Source: Coprococcus phoceensis (GTDB taxonomy: Bacteria > Bacillota > Clostridia > Lachnospirales > Lachnospiraceae). Taken from it: 64,000 bases of DNA. The translations under genes and the position numbers were made by a program. This document shows positions 26,579-35,023 of the stretch, one piece after another (the stretch's first letter is position 1; each line of letters begins with the position of its first letter). The stretch lies in the NCBI RefSeq assembly GCF_900104635.1, contig NZ_FNWC01000007.1, positions 2,331,421 to 2,395,420 on the forward strand, written 5' to 3'. Below the pieces are notes generated by a model, which was not told where the DNA came from, searched no databases, and saw only the letters and a program-made list of their open reading frames with translations.

Positions 26579-27191
26579 TTAAGCTTTGCGGATCCCTGCC
26601 GGAAGTTTTTCTGACCAGGGCAGAAGATCTTCCAGAAAAGAACAATCCTTATCATTCATGTGTTTCGGAATCTCTTCCAAGAGATGCTGCACATAATCAA
26701 AAGGTTTCAGATTATTGGCTTTTGCAGTTTCTACAATACTGTAAATGATTGCGGAAGATTTGGCTCCATGAATCGTATCGATCATCTGCCAATTCTTTTT
26801 TCCAATACAAAAGCCTCGGATTGCCCTTTCGGATGCATTATTATCAATCGGAACATCTCCGTCTGTAAGAAATACCCGGAGATATTTTTCCTGATTTAGT
26901 GCATATCTTACGGCATCACCAAATTTGTCCTTTTTAGACACATTTATGGTTTTCAGGTACGAAAAAAAAAGCATCCACAAGAGGTTTGATAACCGCCTGC
27001 CGCTGTTTAATCCGTTCATCAGAAGAAAGGGCATTCAGTTTCCCTTCTTCCCGATAGATCGCCTGAATCTGTTTCATCAGAAGAAATGTATTGGATTCCT
27101 TTTGATAGGATTTTGGGATCAGCTTTAAGGCTTCATCAAATCTACGGCGACAGTGCACCCAGCATCCGGCAAGGGTATAAAATATTGACAC
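26579..27191 (-). pseudogene. Decayed IS66-family transposase (C-terminal part)
   Basis: Two overlapping frames join into one IS66 TnpC C-terminus. 26934-27191 gives GCWVHCRRRFDEALK and, in the other frame, 26579-27034 gives DGDVPIDNNASERAIRGFCIGKKNW and LLPWSEKLPAGIRK. The break falls at a run of nine A (26962-26970), so a one-base slip explains it. The 5' part of the gene, with the first catalytic residues, is missing. A GGCTGC-TTT-GCAGCC hairpin lies just after the stop (26556-26570). Confidence 0.85.
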
Positions 27192-27224
27192 ATGATAGGA
27201 TAATAAACTAAAAGGATAGTCATC

Positions 27225-27248
27225 TGACGGGCAGTATACTGCCCGTCA
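27225..27248. repeat. Perfect 24-base palindrome
   Basis: Arms TGACGGGCAG and CTGCCCGTCA around a central TATA. It is not followed by a T-run. It lies between the broken IS66 gene and the GNAT gene, and could be a hairpin end of a mobile element or an operator. Confidence 0.6.
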
Positions 27249-27285
27249 ACCTTAATACAACATCGAAAATAATCTTTTTATACCA

Positions 27286-27732
27286 TCATCTTTTCATTTC
27301 TACGATTTTTTTGTTAGTATTTTCTATATCCATCGTAGTGTTTGTCAAATGAAATCCATGTTTTTGATAAAAAGAAATTGCCTTATCATTTTCTTGAAGT
27401 ACCCATAAATGATTGGTCTTTAATTCTTTAATTGCAAATTCAATTAATTCTGAGCCTATTCCGCTATTTTGAAAAAAAGGATCAACATATAATTTGCAAA
27501 TTTCTGTCTCTTTTATTTCCATAAATGCACTTACCAAACCATCATCAAAAACATAAATACTTTCTAAGACTTCATCAAATTTAAAATACTCATCAATTAT
27601 TGAAATAACTTGCAACTTACTAAATGAATAAATTTTGTCTTTAAATACCGGATAATAATTTGCACGATTATTAAAGACATAGATTTCTCCAATTCTTGAT
27701 AAATCTTCTCTGCTTGCTTTTCTAATGTTCAT
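27286..27732 (-). CDS. GNAT-family N-acetyltransferase
   Basis: 148 residues from ATG 27732 (MNIRKASREDLSRIG), preceded by AAGGGG. The acetyl-CoA binding motif A is visible (CKLYVDPFFQNSGIGSELIEFAI), followed by FYQKHGF of motif B. The substrate is unknown; the size and motifs match small RimI-like enzymes. It stands alone between mobile-element debris and the Crp/Fnr gene. Confidence 0.85.
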   Translation of the reverse strand: MNIRKASREDLSRIGEIYVFNNRANYYPVFKDKIYSFSKLQVISIIDEYFKFDEVLESIYVFDDGLVSAFMEIKETEICKLYVDPFFQNSGIGSELIEFAIKELKTNHLWVLQENDKAISFYQKHGFHLTNTTMDIENTNKKIVEMKR

Positions 27733-27804
27733 ATAATAACCCCTTGTCAAATATTTTCAACTTTCTTTGAATAACCAGCCATACTAAGCACTTACGACAT
27801 CCAT

Positions 27805-28464
27805 TCAAAGCATTAATCTGTCTTTTAATAAAAACTGATTCTTATTATATTCAATGAGTCCATCTTTTTGCATTTTGGAAAGTTCGTTGCACATGGTACT
27901 ACGGTCAACATTCAAATAATCAGCCAGCTGTTGGCGATTATATGGAATGAGAAAAGAATTCCCTCCAAATTGTTTTACACATTCTGAAAAATAGGACATT
28001 AATCTCCCACGTATAGATTTAGAACTGGTATGTTGAATCCTTTGAGAAAGTTGAAGACTTTTATATGCACAAACAGTCAACAAATTTTGTACAAGTTTGG
28101 TGTGAAAGATACATGATTTAGAGCAAGTAGTCAGAACACGCCCTACATTCATAAATAATACAGAAGTATCTTCAACTGCAGACACTGTAACCAACATTGG
28201 TTGGCCCGGAATACAGGCATATACTTCACCAAATACGGAACCAGGGGCAACATTTCCCAGAACGCTGCTATTTCCCCAAATATCATTGCATGATATCATC
28301 ACCATGCCTGAGAGAACAATTCCTATATTTTCTGTAATACTTCCTTCAGAAAGAATAACTTCACCTTTTTTGTAGCTGTGTTCCGTGGTGTTAAGGCAGT
28401 TCAAAAGACTTGTAATTTCAGTTGTTTCTAACCCACGAAATAGTTGTGTATTAGATAAATTCAC
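27805..28464 (-). CDS. hcpR: Crp/Fnr-family regulator, HcpR-like
   Basis: 219 residues from GTG 28464, which follows AAAGGAGG. The longer frame to 28503 lacks a site and runs through the operator. It has an N-terminal cyclic nucleotide-binding-like sensor (about 15-125) and a C-terminal winged helix (YNRQQLADYLNVDRSTMCNELSKMQKDG). It is divergent from the ferredoxin-cupin-ferredoxin-hcp genes. That arrangement matches HcpR, the anaerobe regulator of hcp under NO or hydroxylamine stress. A perfect palindrome lies between the divergent genes. The name rests on context. Confidence 0.75.
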   Translation of the reverse strand: MNLSNTQLFRGLETTEITSLLNCLNTTEHSYKKGEVILSEGSITENIGIVLSGMVMISCNDIWGNSSVLGNVAPGSVFGEVYACIPGQPMLVTVSAVEDTSVLFMNVGRVLTTCSKSCIFHTKLVQNLLTVCAYKSLQLSQRIQHTSSKSIRGRLMSYFSECVKQFGGNSFLIPYNRQQLADYLNVDRSTMCNELSKMQKDGLIEYNKNQFLLKDRLML

Positions 28465-28478
28465 ATTTTCCTCCTTTT

Positions 28479-28494
28479 TGTTGTTATAACAACA
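28479..28494. promoter_or_regulatory. Perfect 16-base palindrome, likely HcpR operator
   Basis: TGTTGTTATAACAACA sits just upstream of the GTG start of the Crp/Fnr gene and about 60 bases upstream of the divergent ferredoxin gene. The twofold symmetry and size fit a Crp/Fnr dimer site. Confidence 0.7.
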
Positions 28495-28556
28495 TACTTT
28501 CATTATAAATTATATTATAGTAACATTGAAAATACAAGAGAAAGGATGAATTTATA

Positions 28557-29270
28557 ATGATTCGTAAAATTATCCAGATAGATGAAGAAAAATGTAATGG
28601 ATGTGGAGCTTGTGCTGATGCCTGTCACGAAGGAGCCATTGGTATCGTAGACGGGAAAGCAAAACTCCTGCGCGACGACTATTGCGATGGTTTAGGAGAC
28701 TGCCTCCCTACCTGTCCAACCGGAGCGATTTCCTTTGTGGAACGAGAAGCTGCTGCCTACGATGAAAAGGCGGTACAAGAAAATATGAGAAAAAAGAATG
28801 AACAGAATTCTTTTTCTGCTAGTGTTCATGAAGGCTGCCCCGGCAGCCGGATGCAACATATCCAACGTTCACCGCAATCTGCTCCTTCTACTCCAATACG
28901 GACTGAATCACAGCTGGGGCAGTGGCCCTGCCAAATCAAGTTAGTTCCCGTCAATGCCCCCTATTTTGACGGAGGTAAATTACTGATTGCAGCAGATTGT
29001 AGCGCATATGCCTACGCCAGAATGCACGAGGATTTTATGTGCGGAAAAATTACGTTAATTGGCTGTCCCAAGCTAGACAATGTAGACTATAGCGAAAAGT
29101 TAACACAGATTATTCAAAGCAACAATATCCAAAGTGTGACAATTGTACGAATGGAAGTTCCCTGCTGTGGCGGACTGGAATTGGCCGCAAAAAAAGCGTT
29201 GCAAGCAAGCGGAAAATTTATCCCTTGGCAGGTCATCACCATCTCTGTTGATGGTAAAATTCTGGATTGA
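28557..29270 (+). CDS. 4Fe-4S ferredoxin-type protein of the hcp cluster
   Basis: 237 residues. Two 4Fe-4S motifs are near the N-terminus (CNGCGACADACHEGAI; CDGLGDCLPTCPTG). After a low-complexity linker (about 90-125) the C-terminal half carries further Cys residues (ADCSAYAYA, GCPKLDN, VPCCGG). Similar proteins are encoded beside hcp in clostridia and are thought to supply electrons to Hcp. It is the first gene rightward of the HcpR-like operator, with a GAAAGGATG site. Confidence 0.87.
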   Translation: MIRKIIQIDEEKCNGCGACADACHEGAIGIVDGKAKLLRDDYCDGLGDCLPTCPTGAISFVEREAAAYDEKAVQENMRKKNEQNSFSASVHEGCPGSRMQHIQRSPQSAPSTPIRTESQLGQWPCQIKLVPVNAPYFDGGKLLIAADCSAYAYARMHEDFMCGKITLIGCPKLDNVDYSEKLTQIIQSNNIQSVTIVRMEVPCCGGLELAAKKALQASGKFIPWQVITISVDGKILD

Positions 29271-29339
29271 TCTTACATTTAGATTCAGGAAATACATCCA
29301 ACAACACAAAATAAAAACACTTGATAGGAGGCGATTATT

Positions 29340-29672
29340 ATGAGTATAAAAATGAAAAATATTTCACAAGCAGAAGTATTAACACTAAAAGAACAGATTT
29401 CTTATCAGGATGGGCAAGTTGTCAGTAAAACACTGGCACAAAATCCAGCAGTAAGTATTACCTTGTTCTCATTCGCAAAAGGGGAGGAAATCAGCACTCA
29501 TGCGTCAGATGGGGATGCTTTTGTTACCTGCTTGGATGGTGTTGGAAAAATCACTATCGACGGTACTGAGTATCTGTTACACGAAGGGGAATCCATCATT
29601 ATGCCTGCTGGACACCCTCATGCGGTATATGGACAAGAAGCATTTAAAATGCTTTTAATCGTTGTATTTTAA
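29340..29672 (+). CDS. Cupin-domain protein
   Basis: 110 residues forming a single beta-barrel cupin: motif 1 around KGEEISTHASDGDAFV and motif 2 around LHEGESIIMPAGHPHAV. It may bind a metal through the His residues. It sits between two ferredoxin genes, each gene having its own AGGAGG-type site. The role in the nitrosative stress cluster is unknown. Confidence 0.87.
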   Translation: MSIKMKNISQAEVLTLKEQISYQDGQVVSKTLAQNPAVSITLFSFAKGEEISTHASDGDAFVTCLDGVGKITIDGTEYLLHEGESIIMPAGHPHAVYGQEAFKMLLIVVF

Positions 29673-29706
29673 TGAAATTCAATTCCCATAATCAGGAGGT
29701 GATTTT

Positions 29707-29898
29707 ATGAAATCTGCAAGAGTAGAACAGAATCTCTGTATTGGTTGCGGACTTTGCTGTAGTGTCTGTGACGAAGTTTTCCGCATAAATGAACATGGAA
29801 AAGCAGAGGCTTATCAACCGTCAACCAATGAAAATCAAGAGGTCGTACAAGAGGCTATTGATTCGTGTCCTGTGTCTGCAATCGTTTGGAACGATTAA
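29707..29898 (+). CDS. Small ferredoxin
   Basis: 63 residues. One 4Fe-4S set is visible (CIGCGLCCSVCDEVF) with the closing cysteine in SCPVSAIVW. It was likely co-transcribed with hcp before an IS landed 72 bases downstream of its stop. It probably acts as an electron carrier for Hcp. Confidence 0.87.
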   Translation: MKSARVEQNLCIGCGLCCSVCDEVFRINEHGKAEAYQPSTNENQEVVQEAIDSCPVSAIVWND

Positions 29899-29963
29899 TT
29901 TAAATGCATTTATCTTTTTCAGATTATACGGCAACCACATAAACGAAAATCAAATAACTTTAT

Positions 29964-29970
29964 TTAATAA
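29964..29970. repeat. Target duplication of IS copy 1 (pairs with 31556-31562)
   Basis: TTAATAA occurs directly outside both ends of the element (29964-29970 and 31556-31562), as expected from transposition. Confidence 0.8.
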
Positions 29971-31555
29971 CTAAGACTTCCCATACCCCAAATGGGACTT
30001 GTTCCTTGAAAATTCAATATTTCAGCTAACAAAATAGCGATTTATGCCACAGTAGCCAGTGGATGGAGTGCATTACGCAGATATTCCGGCAGTCTGGACT
30101 CAAAATCAGCAGTAAATCTAGCCAACTGTTCGTCACTAAGCTTCAGAAGTTCCTGAAGGCTTGCCATGAAAGCATCCATCAGGATGCTAAGTGAACGGTA
30201 GAAAGTGATATCTGCCATTTCATCTACCAGAAAAAAGAACAGTTCCCCTAGGGTTCGTTGATCTTCATTCTGTCTCTGCTCCATTGCAAGTAACATGTAT
30301 CTGGTAAACACGATTGCTACGTGAGCAGTCAGTGCATCATAAGATAAGCTATGACATTCACCAATCAGATTCAGCATAGACTTGCAGGTCTTGAAAAAGA
30401 CCTCGATTTTCCAGCGTTTGCCATAGATGCGGATGATTTCTTCTTCGGAGAGCGATGTATCTGTGCATATGAAAGCAAGCCAATCCTTACGATTGGCCTT
30501 GTTTCTTACGCAAACGATTTTTGCTGGAATGGGATTCTCTTTCCCTACCATCACATCAACAGAAAGAAGATACCTGGAACGGCCACGACGTTTCTTGTTC
30601 CTGGAATATATTTCCTTGATATTAAGCTGGTCCTCACCATAAGTGTACTTGATGCGGCTGCTTTTCTTGATCATGGCAATGACATCCATTCCTCTAGACT
30701 TAAGCGCAGTTATCTGTGCAGGATTGGAAAACCAGGAATCAAAAAGCACATATTCTGCAGAAAGCCCCGCAGATACAGCGGTATCAAGGAGTGTAAGCAT
30801 TGCCTCCGGAGCTTTTGTCTGTGCAAGCTTACGACGCTTTCCGGCAAGAGTTCTCTTATCAAATGCCTTCACAGGGCCGATGATGTTCGACTCTTTGGAT
30901 GAAGCCAGGAGACAGCTGTTTACAGGAATCAGCGTATTCCCATCGCTCCAGCTTACGGTCAGCATACGGAAGCCTTTCTTGTAGTTCATTCCCGTATGAT
31001 CAAAGACTTTAGATCCCAGTTCTGTCTTTTTGCAGCTTGTACGATGGAACAGACTGTCGTCGATGATAAACACGTTCTTACGGGAGTCATCAGTAAGGTG
31101 CTTTAGATCATTCTTCACGATGTCAGCAGCAAGAAGTGATGTAAAACGGAGCCAGTTGGTTTTCGTAGAATTCAGAAAACGATAGAAGGTGTTCTTGGAA
31201 AACGCTTCTTTGAAGGAACCTGTTTTCTGTTGCATATACATACTTCTTCCAGTGAAAATGTTCCCCATCTTATACTTAAGCAGAGAAACAGAGGAAACGC
31301 CTTTCTCTTTGGTGCCGTTGCATTGCTTCAACAACCTGCCAACGTGATGCTTGATAAAAAACTTCTGGACACAATCAAGTAATGCTACCTCATTGCTATT
31401 GTTCTGTGATATACTGGACATGGCATAAATCCCCTTTTCTATTTTGGTTTTTCGACAATTCTATTATACCAAAGGAACGTATTTATGCCTTTTTAATTGG
31501 CTGAAATATTGAATTTTCAAGGTTAATCACACCTTATTGGTGTGGGAAGTTTGAG
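29971..31555 (-). mobile_element. IS4-superfamily element, copy 1 (1585 bp)
   Basis: The ends are imperfect inverted repeats of about 55 bases (left starts CTAAGACTTCCCA, right in reverse CTCAAACTTCCCA). It is flanked by the 7-base duplication TTAATAA. An identical-length copy in the opposite orientation lies at 39928-41512. It inserted between the small ferredoxin and hcp, 17 bases before the hcp ribosome binding site. Confidence 0.9.
30042..31421 (-). CDS. IS4-superfamily transposase (copy 1)
   Basis: 459 residues, identical to the copy at 40062. The DDE triad is visible: IIDDSLFHR (D), VLFDSWFSNP (D) and YGKRWKIEVFFKTCKSML (E in the YREK-like signature). The intact frame and two identical copies suggest recent activity. 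Other frames inside the gene are shadows. Confidence 0.93.
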   Translation of the reverse strand: MSSISQNNSNEVALLDCVQKFFIKHHVGRLLKQCNGTKEKGVSSVSLLKYKMGNIFTGRSMYMQQKTGSFKEAFSKNTFYRFLNSTKTNWLRFTSLLAADIVKNDLKHLTDDSRKNVFIIDDSLFHRTSCKKTELGSKVFDHTGMNYKKGFRMLTVSWSDGNTLIPVNSCLLASSKESNIIGPVKAFDKRTLAGKRRKLAQTKAPEAMLTLLDTAVSAGLSAEYVLFDSWFSNPAQITALKSRGMDVIAMIKKSSRIKYTYGEDQLNIKEIYSRNKKRRGRSRYLLSVDVMVGKENPIPAKIVCVRNKANRKDWLAFICTDTSLSEEEIIRIYGKRWKIEVFFKTCKSMLNLIGECHSLSYDALTAHVAIVFTRYMLLAMEQRQNEDQRTLGELFFFLVDEMADITFYRSLSILMDAFMASLQELLKLSDEQLARFTADFESRLPEYLRNALHPLATVA

Positions 31556-31579
31556 TTAATAACTTTTAGGAGGTCTATT

Positions 31580-33223
31580 ATGGAACAAAAAATGTTTTGC
31601 TATCAATGTCAGGAAACCGCTGGGTGCAAAGGCTGTACCATGTCTGGTGTGTGTGGAAAGAAACCTGATGTAGCAGCCATGCAGGATTTGCTGGTCTATG
31701 TCACAAAAGGAATTTCGGCTGTCACAACTGCACTACGTCAGGAAGGCAAACAGGTGTCCGCAGAAATCAATCATCTGATTACTTTAAACTTATTCACTAC
31801 TATCACCAATGCAAATTTTGACAAAGAGAGCATTGAAGCGAGAATCCGCGCCACACTGACAGAAAAAGAGGTACTGTTGGCGCAAATCACAGATCCTTCT
31901 GTCCTGCCAGAAGCAGCAAAATGGAATGGCTCCGGCAACTGGGAAGAAAAGGCCCAAACAGTCGGCGTACTTTCCACAAAAAATGAAGATATCCGTTCTC
32001 TGCGAGAACTGATCACCTACGGTCTGAAGGGATTGTCTGCATACTCCAAGCACGCAAATGTGCTGTTGAAGGATGACAGTGAGGTGGACACTTTCCTTCA
32101 GCAGGCACTGGCTGCTACACTGGATGATAATCTCAACATGGAGGACTTGATCGCCCTGACAATGGAAACCGGAAAACATGGTGTATCCGGTATGGCTTTG
32201 CTGGACAAGGCCAACACGGAAGCCTATGGAAATCCCGAGATCACAAAGGTAAACATTGGCGTTGGAAAAAATCCCGGTATTCTGGTTTCCGGTCACGACT
32301 TGCGAGATCTGGAAATGTTGCTGGAGCAGACACAAGGAACTGGTGTGGATGTTTATACCCATTCCGAGATGCTTCCCGCTCATTATTACCCAGCATTCAA
32401 AAAGTATCCCAACTTTATCGGTAACTATGGTAATGCGTGGTGGAAACAGAAGGAGGAATTTGAATCTTTCAACGGTCCTATCCTGATGACAACCAACTGT
32501 ATTGTTCCGCCCAAGGACAGCTACAAGGACAGACTCTACACCACCGGCGCAGCCGGATATCCAGGATGCACCCATATTCCGGGAGAAATCGGGGAGCAGA
32601 AGGACTTTTCCGCTATCATTGAACACGCCAAAAAATGCTCTGCACCAACCGAAATTGAAACGGGAGATCTCATCGGCGGATTTGCACATGCACAGGTTTT
32701 GGCTCTTGCAGATCAGGTTGTTGAGGCAGTAAAAAGCGGCGCGATCAAAAAGTTTGTAGTTATGGCAGGCTGTGATGGTCGAGCCAAGAACCGGGAATAT
32801 TATACTGAATTTGCCAAGGCACTGCCGAAGGATACCGTGATCCTGACAGCTGGATGTGCGAAATATAAGTATAACAAATTGCCTTTAGGCGACATCAATG
32901 GTATTCCACGTGTTCTAGATGCCGGACAGTGCAACGACTCGTATTCTCTTGCTGTCATTGCATTAAAACTTAAAGAAGTTTTTGGTCTGGACGATATCAA
33001 CGACCTGCCTATCATTTACAACATCGCATGGTATGAACAGAAAGCTGTTATCGTTCTGTTAGCGCTTTTGTATCTTGGTGTAAAGAACATCCATCTCGGT
33101 CCTACTCTCCCGGCATTTCTTAGTCCTAATGTAGCTAAGGTCTTGGTAGAAAACTTTGGCATTTCAGGAATTAGTACTGTAGAAGATGATCTGAAACTTT
33201 TTTTTGAAACACTTGCAGAATAA
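31580..33223 (+). CDS. hcp: Hybrid cluster protein (hydroxylamine reductase)
   Basis: 547 residues. The N-terminal cysteine motif [22 protein letters not shown] binds the 4Fe-4S cluster. Later Cys/His/Glu residues of the hybrid Fe-S-O cluster lie in blocks such as [28 protein letters not shown] and [11 protein letters not shown]. Hcp reduces NO or hydroxylamine and guards anaerobes against nitrosative stress. It has a strong AGGAGG site, but its upstream DNA is now an IS, so its original promoter and HcpR link may be lost. Confidence 0.96.
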   Translation: MEQKMFCYQCQETAGCKGCTMSGVCGKKPDVAAMQDLLVYVTKGISAVTTALRQEGKQVSAEINHLITLNLFTTITNANFDKESIEARIRATLTEKEVLLAQITDPSVLPEAAKWNGSGNWEEKAQTVGVLSTKNEDIRSLRELITYGLKGLSAYSKHANVLLKDDSEVDTFLQQALAATLDDNLNMEDLIALTMETGKHGVSGMALLDKANTEAYGNPEITKVNIGVGKNPGILVSGHDLRDLEMLLEQTQGTGVDVYTHSEMLPAHYYPAFKKYPNFIGNYGNAWWKQKEEFESFNGPILMTTNCIVPPKDSYKDRLYTTGAAGYPGCTHIPGEIGEQKDFSAIIEHAKKCSAPTEIETGDLIGGFAHAQVLALADQVVEAVKSGAIKKFVVMAGCDGRAKNREYYTEFAKALPKDTVILTAGCAKYKYNKLPLGDINGIPRVLDAGQCNDSYSLAVIALKLKEVFGLDDINDLPIIYNIAWYEQKAVIVLLALLYLGVKNIHLGPTLPAFLSPNVAKVLVENFGISGISTVEDDLKLFFETLAE

Positions 33224-33279
33224 TTCTTATTAGTAATATTTTTCATGTTAATTAATCTTATAACAATTTAATACGAAGA

Positions 33280-33316
33280 TCAAAGGTAGTCATTCTTTAT
33301 GATTGACTACCTTTGA
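33280..33316. terminator. Large hairpin after hcp
   Basis: TCAAAGGTAGTCA (33280-33292) pairs perfectly over 13 bases with TGACTACCTTTGA (33304-33316). No strong T-run follows, so terminator activity is likely but not certain. Confidence 0.55.
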
Positions 33317-33518
33317 CCTTAAACATAAAGATTTAAATAGAACTATCTGAGAAAACAGCAGAAACAACATTTTATTGCCCTAAAAAGAGAACTGGACTGT
33401 GAGGAAGCAGGCAAGGTTCAAATATTTTAAGACATATTTTCTACTAGTATTGTTTTTCTGTATCATAAGTTGTATCATATGTTGATATACTCACTGATGA
33501 TAGAAGGCGGTTTTATTT

Positions 33519-33644
33519 GTGTATCAAGGGTTTGCAAAATTTATTCGTGGAAAAGTATTTTCCGTTATTTTTTTAATAGTATCATTCTTCCTTATTGGAT
33601 ATATTTCTATAAGAAGTACAGCAAAAGGTTTTAAAGGACTGTGA
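33519..33644 (+). CDS. Possible short membrane peptide, 41 residues
   Basis: A GTG frame beginning MYQGFAKFIRGKVFSVIFLI with one strong hydrophobic helix and a basic start. An AAGGCGG sequence lies upstream. It ends exactly where the integrase remnant becomes readable, so it could be the truncated N-terminus of a membrane protein cut by an element insertion. Bases 33317-33518 hold nothing recognised. Confidence 0.3.
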   Translation: MYQGFAKFIRGKVFSVIFLIVSFFLIGYISIRSTAKGFKGL

Positions 33645-33993
33645 CCTTGTACTAAGCTATAATGGGATTCCCACCAGTAAGCACACCCTCCCACGGGCAT
33701 TAGAAAAACTTGCCGGATTGGCAGGAGTACACCGTATCAAGATTCATGCACTCAGACATTCCCATGCTTCCCTGCTCATCAGTATGGGAGAAAATCCTTT
33801 ATTGATTAAAGAACGTCTGGGGCATGAAAAGATACAGACCACGTTGGGAACCTACGGACATTTATATCCCAACACCAACGTGGAAGTTGCCAAAAAATTA
33901 ACTGGCGTTCTCACTTATACTCCGGCAACAACCAGTGTTGCCGATTACACCAGCAATCAGCATACAGCACTCTATCACAGAGCAGTTGAATAA
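33643..33993 (+). pseudogene. C-terminal remnant of a tyrosine integrase
   Basis: The frame is readable from about 33643 and ends at 33993. It contains the C-terminal catalytic box of a phage-type integrase: IHALRHSHASLL (HxxR), ERLGHEKIQTTLGTYGHLYP (H and catalytic Y). The N-terminal two thirds are missing and no start codon with a binding site is present. It is related to, but clearly different from, the complete integrase at 51850. It marks an older element at this place. Confidence 0.8.
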
Positions 33994-33997
33994 AAAA

Positions 33998-34015
33998 ATG
34001 CAATCAAAATGCAAT
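33998..34015 (+). repeat. 11-base-period direct repeat after the integrase remnant
   Basis: ATGCAAT occurs at 33998-34004 and 34009-34015, one helical turn apart. This is the pattern of integrase arm-type sites directly after an int gene. A hairpin AAGCTGTAAA/TTTACAGCTT follows at about 34028-34062. Confidence 0.5.
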
Positions 34016-34074
34016 TCTATAAAGGAAAAGCTGTAAAACCCTTGTAGATAAAGGCTTTACAGCTTAGCTCCAAC

Positions 34075-34085
34075 TATTCGAACTC
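34075..34085 (+). repeat. Candidate left core attachment site (pairs with 53264-53274)
   Basis: TATTCGAACTC matches TATTCAAACTC at the right end in 10 of 11 bases, same orientation. It lies just inside the integrase remnant and just outside the left arm-type repeat. The assignment is tentative. Confidence 0.35.
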
Positions 34086-34188
34086 TTCCCAAAGGAAGTA
34101 TCATCAAATCAAAAATGCTGATTTTATGTGGCATCCCACCGCATCTATTTCATCAAATGTTACTCTTTTCATATCGTTTTCAAAAACT

Positions 34189-34208
34189 TTAGTAGCAAAT
34201 TAGTTGCA
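34189..34208 (+). repeat. Left arm-type integrase site
   Basis: TTAGTAGCAAATTAGTTGCA matches 53185-53204 in 19 of 20 bases and has the same 11-base internal period. Matching arm sites at both ends, in the same orientation, fit a Tn916-like integrase system. Confidence 0.65.
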
Positions 34209-34341
34209 ATAATTCAATATTGTATCTACAAAATCCATGGCAGATATAATCTACTTTTACTACTAAAAACGAATAATCCAATGTGGCTTGCGGGTTCTTA
34301 ACCGTGCCTGCTGCCGCACACACTATGAAAGGAGCTTTTCT

Positions 34342-34725
34342 ATGAGCAATCAACACAAACATCCAACTATAAGTTTTAGAATCAGTGATGCTGAACGCAA
34401 GCAAATCGAAGCCCGTATCCTTGCCAGCGGTATGATGAAGAAAGATTACTTTGTCCGTTCCTGCATCTATAACCGCATCTGCGTTGTCGGCAAGAAAGAA
34501 ACCATATATCCTCTTGTACAGACTGTTAATGCACTATATCTACAATTACTTGAAATGCAGAAAGCATTTACTGAATGCTGTGAACATCAAACTTTAAACA
34601 ATCTTCCCACAAGTGATGAAATCAAGGAACTGCAAACCGACTATAACAATATGCTTACAGCCATCATTAATCTGCTTGATGGTTCTAAGTATCTGTGGGA
34701 AGGAGAACATCATGAAACAAAATAA
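34342..34725 (+). CDS. MobC-like mobilisation accessory protein
   Basis: 127 residues from ATG 34342 (MSNQHKHPTISFRISDAERK) after AAAGGAGC. The N-terminus looks like a ribbon-helix-helix DNA-binding fold (ISFRISDAERKQIEARILASGMMKKDYFVRSC), as in relaxosome accessory proteins and small element-borne regulators. A helical tail follows. It is at the left end of the mobile element and overlaps the next gene by 14 bases. Confidence 0.7.
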   Translation: MSNQHKHPTISFRISDAERKQIEARILASGMMKKDYFVRSCIYNRICVVGKKETIYPLVQTVNALYLQLLEMQKAFTECCEHQTLNNLPTSDEIKELQTDYNNMLTAIINLLDGSKYLWEGEHHETK

Positions 34726-34978
34726 CCCTTGTTACCTGTTTGGCAGGTATGAACCTGATACAGATTCCGTTATTGTTAATGCCATCAATGATACATATAC
34801 TGGCACACCTCTTTCTATCAGTTGTAAAAAATATAATTCATCTGTCTTGCTTGATACGCCTGATGATATTGTGTATCTGTACCGACTGGCACATGAGAAT
34901 CCTCTGCTATATGCTGAATTAGCTTGTAAACCTAATGGATTACAGGAATATGTGAACGCTATGAATGAATTCAATTAA
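34712..34978 (+). CDS. Small element-borne hypothetical protein
   Basis: 88 residues from ATG 34712 (MKQNNPCYLFGRYEPDTDSV), preceded by AAGGAG. It overlaps the upstream RHH-type gene and is translated in another frame. No family recognised. Soluble, acidic, probably co-regulated with its neighbour. Confidence 0.6.
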   Translation: MKQNNPCYLFGRYEPDTDSVIVNAINDTYTGTPLSISCKKYNSSVLLDTPDDIVYLYRLAHENPLLYAELACKPNGLQEYVNAMNEFN

Positions 34979-34984
34979 CACCTA

Positions 34985-35023
34985 AAACAGTCCTTTCACA
35001 CAACTTTGTTAGGACTGTTTTTT
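34985..35023. terminator. Terminator between convergent genes
   Basis: AAACAGTCCT (34985-34994) pairs with AGGACTGTTT (35011-35020), followed by TTT. Confidence 0.85.

Noticed and set aside
27805..28503. Longer start for the Crp/Fnr gene at 28503
   Set aside because: It would place the operator palindrome and the ribosome binding site inside the coding sequence; the GTG at 28464 is well positioned.
30351..30984. Long antisense ORFs inside the IS transposases (also 40499-41132)
   Set aside because: They mirror the transposase on the opposite strand in both copies and have no start signals or recognised domains.
34061..34095. tRNA 3' end (TTCGAA with neighbouring pairing)
   Set aside because: No acceptor stem, anticodon arm or CCA-side partner can be found around it; it is better explained as an attachment core.
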